Source: Lachnospira rogosae
Lineage (GTDB): Bacteria; Bacillota; Clostridia; Lachnospirales; Lachnospiraceae
NCBI RefSeq assembly: GCF_040096455.1
Contig: NZ_JBBMER010000008.1
Coordinates: 1 to 64,000 of the forward strand
Direction of reading: 5' to 3'
Length of the DNA stretch: 64,000 bases
The notes below the pieces were generated by a model. The model was not told the origin of the DNA. It did not search any database and saw only the letters and a list, made by a program, of their open reading frames with translations. Each line of letters opens with the position of its first letter. The first letter of the stretch is position 1. A program made the translations under genes and the position numbers. Positions 59,618 through 64,000 of this stretch are shown here, in pieces.

Positions 59618-60802
59618 TTACAATTTGCCCTTAAATTTATATAATGGCAGTATTATTTTAAATTGTGCCCCTCCATACTTGTCACTATTGCCTGCCCTTA
59701 TATTTCCGTGGTGTGCTTCTATTATAAGTTTCGACAGGTTAAGTCCTATTCCTGCGTGGAATTCGTCCTGACTTTTCCTGCTCATAAATCTGTCAAATAT
59801 TCCTGCTATATCACAATCCTGTATTCCATCTCCATTATCAGATATAGTTATCATACATACCTCTGAATTACTGCTTATATCTATATAGACCATACCATCC
59901 TTCTTCTGGTTAATATGTTCATAACAGTTACTTATAACATTAATCAACGCCTCTAAAAGCCAGCCCTCATCTGCATACATCTTTCTATGTCTGTCTTCAT
60001 TGCCATAATTAACCGACACTTTCTGCTTATCATCAACCGAACACTCCACACTCTCCTCAACTATATAATCAATAACTATCTCATCTGATGAAAGTGTGAT
60101 TTTTCCTGACTCTATACGGCTTATGTCTAGTAATTTCTTAATAAACATCTTAATTTTAAATGTATTCTTCGTACAATCTGTTATCAGTCTGCATATATCT
60201 TCATTAATTCCACATAATTCCTGTATCATCTCAAGCTTCATAGTAATTACAGACAGTGGTGTCTTAATCTGGTGTGCTATATTTTCAACGAACTCCTGCA
60301 TTTTCTTATATTGTATTTTGTTATATTCGTGTTCTTTATTAAGCTCCTCCTTCAAAGAAACATTTTTTCCTGCAATAACCTTAATCTGTCCCATATAATC
60401 TTTCTTGCCAATCTTATAACAGCTGATAAGACCGTATATAAGAATTACAGCAAGTATTAAAGCTATTACAATATAACTTACAAGCTCTCCATTTATCCTT
60501 AATAAATATGTGTAGCCTTTAGCTGAATATCCTGCCTCAAGCATTGCATCAGAGCCTGCCTGTAACGTATACTTATTAATATTAAGATACATCAGGTTAT
60601 TAACAAGCTGTACTGCCGAATTCTCATCTGACAAATAAAGAGCTCCAACAAGAGCCCTTTGTTTAATATTATAATATACAATTAACGACACTATTATAAT
60701 CACACTTACAGCCATTACTCCTAACACGAAAAATGTCTGTTTTATTCTATAATTTCTTACGTTTTTCTTAACATCTTCTTCTGTAATTCTAACTATTCCC
60801 AT
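59618..60802 (-). CDS. Sensor histidine kinase
   Basis: A 394-residue membrane kinase: helix at about 23-45, a 60-residue outer loop, second helix at 107-130, then the phospho-acceptor helix (IAHQIKTPLSVITMKLEM) and the ATPase domain (NVISNCYEHIN, DNGDGIQD, GIGLNLSKLI). The small outer loop suggests that the signal comes through a partner, as in Bce systems where the ABC permease senses. AGGGGGAAAG precedes the ATG. 140 bp from the ATPase gene. Confidence 0.9.
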   Translation of the reverse strand: MGIVRITEEDVKKNVRNYRIKQTFFVLGVMAVSVIIIVSLIVYYNIKQRALVGALYLSDENSAVQLVNNLMYLNINKYTLQAGSDAMLEAGYSAKGYTYLLRINGELVSYIVIALILAVILIYGLISCYKIGKKDYMGQIKVIAGKNVSLKEELNKEHEYNKIQYKKMQEFVENIAHQIKTPLSVITMKLEMIQELCGINEDICRLITDCTKNTFKIKMFIKKLLDISRIESGKITLSSDEIVIDYIVEESVECSVDDKQKVSVNYGNEDRHRKMYADEGWLLEALINVISNCYEHINQKKDGMVYIDISSNSEVCMITISDNGDGIQDCDIAGIFDRFMSRKSQDEFHAGIGLNLSKLIIEAHHGNIRAGNSDKYGGAQFKIILPLYKFKGKL

Positions 60803-60818
60803 AGCTTTCCCCCTCTTT

Positions 60819-61490
60819 TTATATTATCCAGCGGTATCCTACATTTCTTATTGTTTCAATATATGGAATATGCTCATCTGAGAATGTTCCAAGCTTTGCT
60901 TTTAATCTGCTCATTGTAACTGTCAGTGTGTTATATTCCACATAATTGCCGTGCATATCCCACAGTCTGTCAAAGAACACATCACGCCTTACAACCCTGC
61001 CTTTATTCTCAATCAATATCTTTATAATATCCCATTCATTTGATGATAGCTTAAGCTCTTTGCCGTCACGATAAAGCTTATACTGGTCAAAATGCACTGA
61101 CAGGCTTCCTTTATTATAGACATCACCTGAATTCATATCTCTTCTTCGCAGATTGGCACTTATTCTTGATAACAGCACCGCATTATGAAATGGTTTCGTC
61201 ACATAGTCATCTCCGCCCATATCAAGCCCTTTTATAATAGATTCCTCATCATCGCACGAGGTAATAAATATAATCGGTGCGTCGCTGTTATGTCTTATTC
61301 TTTCACAAATGTCAAACCCATCACCATCAGGAAGCTTCACATCAAGCAGATACATATCATATATATCCGTATGCTCATCAAATTCTTTAACACTTCCTGC
61401 CGTTATAACGTCATAATTCTTTAAGATAAGCAGTTCCTTTAATGTCTCCCTTAATTCCCTGTCATCTTCCACAATCATTATCCTGTACAC
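60819..61490 (-). CDS. OmpR-family response regulator
   Basis: A 223-residue regulator: receiver domain (MIVEDDRELRETLK, phospho-Asp in YLLDVKLPDGD, VTKPF Lys) and C-terminal OmpR winged helix (LKLSSNEWDIIKILIENKGRVVRR-like stretch, here broken for length, and NVGYRW end). The start is taken as GTG at 61490 with AGGTGGGG; ATG at 61478 is possible. It pairs with the kinase 16 bp downstream and likely controls the ABC genes. Confidence 0.9.
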   Translation of the reverse strand: MYRIMIVEDDRELRETLKELLILKNYDVITAGSVKEFDEHTDIYDMYLLDVKLPDGDGFDICERIRHNSDAPIIFITSCDDEESIIKGLDMGGDDYVTKPFHNAVLLSRISANLRRRDMNSGDVYNKGSLSVHFDQYKLYRDGKELKLSSNEWDIIKILIENKGRVVRRDVFFDRLWDMHGNYVEYNTLTVTMSRLKAKLGTFSDEHIPYIETIRNVGYRWII

Positions 61491-61579
61491 TAACCCCACC
61501 TCTTTTACTCTCACTAATTCTCTTAACATTGTAATAATTGTAATATGATTAATATTAACATATATAGCTTGCAATCAGC

Positions 61580-62692
61580 TTACAAAATGTTCTTTAATAT
61601 TGTATCTGCATTACTTATTGTGTAATCTGTCAATCTATATGCCATAATTCTTACCCCTGTAATAACAGGAACTACAAATCCATTAGAATATAATTTCGCA
61701 CATCTGTTAATAACGGTCTTATTAGTAACTTTCAATGCTCCTGCCACATCAACAGGCTTAAATTCATACATTTTATTCTCTATTAAATATGCTAATAATT
61801 CTTTATCCTTCTTATTAAGATAAGATAAATTAACTTGTTCACTCTGCTTATTGGTTTCCATTGATAACTCGCAGACCTTATTAGAATATAATTCCATCAT
61901 TCTCAAAAAATACGTTATCCATATCTCTGGATGAGGTGGATTTTCGCGCCCCATATAGTACAATGCTGGCAGACCCATTTGTAATGAACTATAGTATTCA
62001 TCTGAGTCATATGCAAAATATTCCTCTAATGAGCCTATACCCTGAAATCCATAACCATAATAATCTAATATATATCCTGAAAGCAGTCTCGCTGTTCTTC
62101 CATTACCATCTTCAAATGCGTGTATTGTAATTATCTGATAATGAACAATTGCCGCTATAATAAGTGGATGGTCATCAGTTGTATTAACATACTCAACAAG
62201 TTCATCTAATAATTCAGGTATCTCATTATACTCTGGTGGTATATATTCTGCTTCCTGTGTCTCAGAATCATACACAGCAAATAAATATCCCGGCGGCATT
62301 GCACCCCTTAAACCTATTTTTTCTTTAGATGCCCCTTTTTCTACAATTGACTGGACCTTTAATATAAGTTCCTTTGTAAATGGTGCTTTCTTAGCTATCT
62401 GCTCCTCAAGATAATTCAGTGCCATATAATAATTACGAACTTCCTGCTCTGGCTTTAAAAAATGCTTATGCTCATCTTTATCTATAACATCGCTTACCTG
62501 CTTTTCCGTCAACGGATTTCCCTCTATTTTATTAGAAGCATACGAACTCTTTTTCTTAGAATTCTTACGAAGTTTATTTCTCGTAATAGCTGGTAATTTT
62601 ATATTATTAAGCGTAAATTTATTCTGTTCAATATTAGTTATCATTCGTACAATATCGTTATTTAAAACAGCCTTTATCACTAATAACATCAT
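61580..62692 (-). CDS. Fic-family protein with inhibitory motif and winged helix
   Basis: About 370 residues. The inhibitory helix motif SNKIEG lies near the N-terminus (class II Fic), the Fic core carries HAFEDGNGRTAR with the catalytic His, and the C-terminus is a winged helix (MYEFKPVDVAGALKVTNKTVINR). Such enzymes transfer AMP from ATP to protein hydroxyls. The start is unclear: AAGGAG directly touches ATG 62692, and GTG at 62680 is better spaced. Phased repeats upstream may be bound by the winged helix. Confidence 0.87.
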   Translation of the reverse strand: MMLLVIKAVLNNDIVRMITNIEQNKFTLNNIKLPAITRNKLRKNSKKKSSYASNKIEGNPLTEKQVSDVIDKDEHKHFLKPEQEVRNYYMALNYLEEQIAKKAPFTKELILKVQSIVEKGASKEKIGLRGAMPPGYLFAVYDSETQEAEYIPPEYNEIPELLDELVEYVNTTDDHPLIIAAIVHYQIITIHAFEDGNGRTARLLSGYILDYYGYGFQGIGSLEEYFAYDSDEYYSSLQMGLPALYYMGRENPPHPEIWITYFLRMMELYSNKVCELSMETNKQSEQVNLSYLNKKDKELLAYLIENKMYEFKPVDVAGALKVTNKTVINRCAKLYSNGFVVPVITGVRIMAYRLTDYTISNADTILKNIL

Positions 62693-62745
62693 CTCCTTAC
62701 ATATATCCTCATAAATATATAATACAATCCCCCTCATATTTTTTC

Positions 62746-62838
62746 CACTAAAATTACACTATTATTACACTATTTTTCACTAAAATTACACTATTCCCCT
62801 CTAAAATTACATTATCCCCACAATACATCTACACTATC
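62746..62838 (-). repeat. Helically phased repeats upstream of fic
   Basis: The core TACACTAT(T/C), with one A-to-T type variant, begins at 62755, 62766, 62787, 62808 and 62830, spacings of 11, 21, 21 and 22 bp. Three copies extend to a unit CACTAAAATTACACTATT (62746-62763, 62778-62795, variant 62799-62816). All repeats therefore face the same side of the helix. Confidence 0.65.
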
Positions 62839-62860
62839 CCAAAAATTGAGCATAAAAAAA

Positions 62861-62896
62861 TCACGGGGATATTTTCTAAGAGAAATATCCCCGTGA
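62861..62896 (-). terminator. Strong terminator of the AEC transporter message
   Basis: TCACGGGGATATTT (62861-62874) and AAATATCCCCGTGA (62883-62896) are exact complements, followed on the minus strand by TTTTTT. Confidence 0.8.
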
Positions 62897-62930
62897 CCAC
62901 TACACATCACCTAAATATCGCCAACGCACA

Positions 62931-63072
62931 GTTGTGCGAGGCTGTTATATTACAAGCTGGGTGCTTTTGCAGCCGTCGGCACTTAGCGGCTGTCCTTTAG
63001 CCGCTTACGTGTCCGCTACGGCTACAAGCAGCGAGAGCGTGCCCAGCGGTAATATAACACCCTCGCACAACG
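62931..63072. ncRNA. Branched inverted-repeat element, possible structured RNA
   Basis: Outer arms 62931-62952 and 63050-63071 pair over 21 of 22 bases. Inside, GCTGGG (62956-62961) pairs with CCCAGC (63042-63047), extended by G-U pairs. Two hairpins follow: CAGCCG/CGGCTG (62970-62975, 62987-62992) and TAGCCG/CGGCTA (62998-63003, 63019-63024). The whole is richer in G+C than its surroundings. It lies in the 3' untranslated part of the AEC transporter message, before the terminator. It could be a structured RNA or a MITE-like element; no known family was recognised. Confidence 0.45.
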
Positions 63073-63093
63073 TCCGTCTGGTCTTATATTTAC

Positions 63094-64000
63094 CTACCTC
63101 CCCATAGTCCCCATCACCACCAGCGACATAATAGGAATCATAAGTATCGTAGATATCGGATTTAACGCCGCCGCTATATCGGTAGATACACCCAGCCTCT
63201 CGCTATATATTATTGACACAGCCGCTGATGATGCGAACATTGCCGCCGCTAATATCTGTCTCATAACTAGCGGTGCCGGAAGTACGCAATATATAAGCAC
63301 AGCTGCAATAATACCAATAACATAACGCATTGAAAGCAGTGTTATCACTTCTTTTGCAGACTCTCTGCTCATATGAAGTTCTAATGACACACCTATCATT
63401 ATCATTGTAATAAATCCGTTTCCTTTTCCACAGAAATCTGCTGCCATCGTTATAAAATCCGGAAGCCTGCAATTAAGAAATGACAGTATTGTCATAATCA
63501 TATATGTATCAAATGGAACTGATGTTAACAATCCTTTTAAAATTGTTAATACATAATTATCATTTTTATCTTTACTGCCTCCATTAAGTCTCATTTTGCC
63601 TATTGCATAGGTTGTTCCCAATGTATAAAAAGAATCTCCGACATCAAACATACATAGATAAGGCACACCTGCTGGATAAAAGGTTGATAAGAATGGAATT
63701 GCAATACAGGCCATATTAAATCCCGAAGCATTAACTGAATATATTGCCTTTAATTCAGGACTTTTATCAGCCGAAACTATCTGTCCTGATATCACCATAA
63801 CCGTATTAACCAGAAATCCCAGCAGTATCGCTATTACATAGTATACATTTACTTCTGCCCCAGCGAAGCTGCTTATTAAAGAAGCTGGCAGAGTAATATA
63901 AAATATCAGGTTTGACAACACCTTTTTGTCTTCTTTATGAAACAGCCCTACTCTTTTTAAAATATACGACATCACCATAGTCAGCAGATACACAAGTGCA
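63094..64000 (-). CDS. AEC-family transporter, 5' end outside the window
   Basis: At least 302 residues of an auxin-efflux-carrier-type permease with about nine hydrophobic segments (SYILKRVGLFHKEDKKVLSNLIFYITLPASL; a conserved soluble loop in the middle; ends IPIMSLVVMGTMGR). The frame is open to the window edge, and family members have about ten more residues before this point, so the true start lies beyond 64000. These carriers move organic acids such as malate. Confidence 0.85.
   Translation of the reverse strand, partial: ALVYLLTMVMSYILKRVGLFHKEDKKVLSNLIFYITLPASLISSFAGAEVNVYYVIAILLGFLVNTVMVISGQIVSADKSPELKAIYSVNASGFNMACIAIPFLSTFYPAGVPYLCMFDVGDSFYTLGTTYAIGKMRLNGGSKDKNDNYVLTILKGLLTSVPFDTYMIMTILSFLNCRLPDFITMAADFCGKGNGFITMIMIGVSLELHMSRESAKEVITLLSMRYVIGIIAAVLIYCVLPAPLVMRQILAAAMFASSAAVSIIYSERLGVSTDIAAALNPISTILMIPIMSLVVMGTMGR

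Overview
The window looks like a chromosome segment of a low-GC, strictly anaerobic Firmicute of the Lachnospiraceae (Clostridia). The gene families point that way: [FeFe] hydrogenase, desulfoferrodoxin, rubrerythrin, a PdaB-like deacetylase, a CgeB-like glycosyltransferase, fchA/folD, DUF6462 proteins, and a LysRS that carried a C-terminal tRNA-binding domain. Strong Shine-Dalgarno sites (AAGGAGG-like) precede most genes and decided most starts. No species call is made.

Bases 1-1209 hold eroded flavoprotein-like remnants, one NAD(P)H/FMN oxidoreductase gene and a cluster of small hairpins. From about 1697 to 20826 lies what I read as a 19.1-kb integrative element inserted inside lysS. A 13-bp direct repeat (TTCATTGTCGGGA) sits at both ends. 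To its right is lysS, now 533 codons; to its left is the severed tRNA-binding domain of the same protein (1210-1701). Joining the two at the repeat restores one reading frame of about 690 codons. The left end carries a tyrosine integrase, a 57-residue ribbon-helix-helix protein with its operator inside its own promoter, DUF6462 genes, tandem palindromic operators and two broken repressor genes. The right end carries three DUF6462-type genes and a fragment of a conjugation-type Toprim protein. The element also has its own intact free-standing copy of the tRNA-binding domain (4806-5228).

Between these ends is a cargo devoted to oxygen, peroxide and thiol stress: hemerythrins, superoxide reductase, a flavin reductase-rubredoxin-rubrerythrin fusion, [FeFe] hydrogenase, YaaA, Bcp peroxiredoxin, a DUF134-NifX fusion, a Crp/Fnr regulator, CoA-disulfide reductase with rhodaneses, thioredoxin, an SDR oxidoreductase, a decayed rubredoxin, and a YxjG-type methyltransferase. 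GTGAT-N3-ATCAC sites lie at the same distance upstream of the -10 of the thioredoxin and SDR genes, suggesting one Crp-type activator for both. A Fur/PerR-like box overlaps the rubrerythrin promoter.

From 20.8 to 34 kb the minus strand is housekeeping: lysS-greA-dusB, birA, argF, a secreted cell-wall hydrolase with a WalR-like box, a SpoU methyltransferase, pfkA and dnaE. From 34 to 39.3 kb is a TRAP transporter (dctPQM) with YhcH, a PanE-like reductase and a cyclase-family hydrolase. Then come azlCD, folate and lysine genes (folD, fchA, dapF), glnA with an ANTAR regulator, a deacetylase, an epimerase, and an NAD-salvage pair (pncB plus an NrtR-like Nudix protein) with a repeated operator motif.

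From 49.8 kb on are a GntR/ABC module, an Mrp/Nbp35 ATPase with a structured leader, a CgeB-like glycosyltransferase, tRNA-Leu(UAG), a Bce/Vex-like ABC transporter with its two-component system, a Fic protein behind helically phased repeats, a branched inverted-repeat element, and an AEC transporter cut by the window end.
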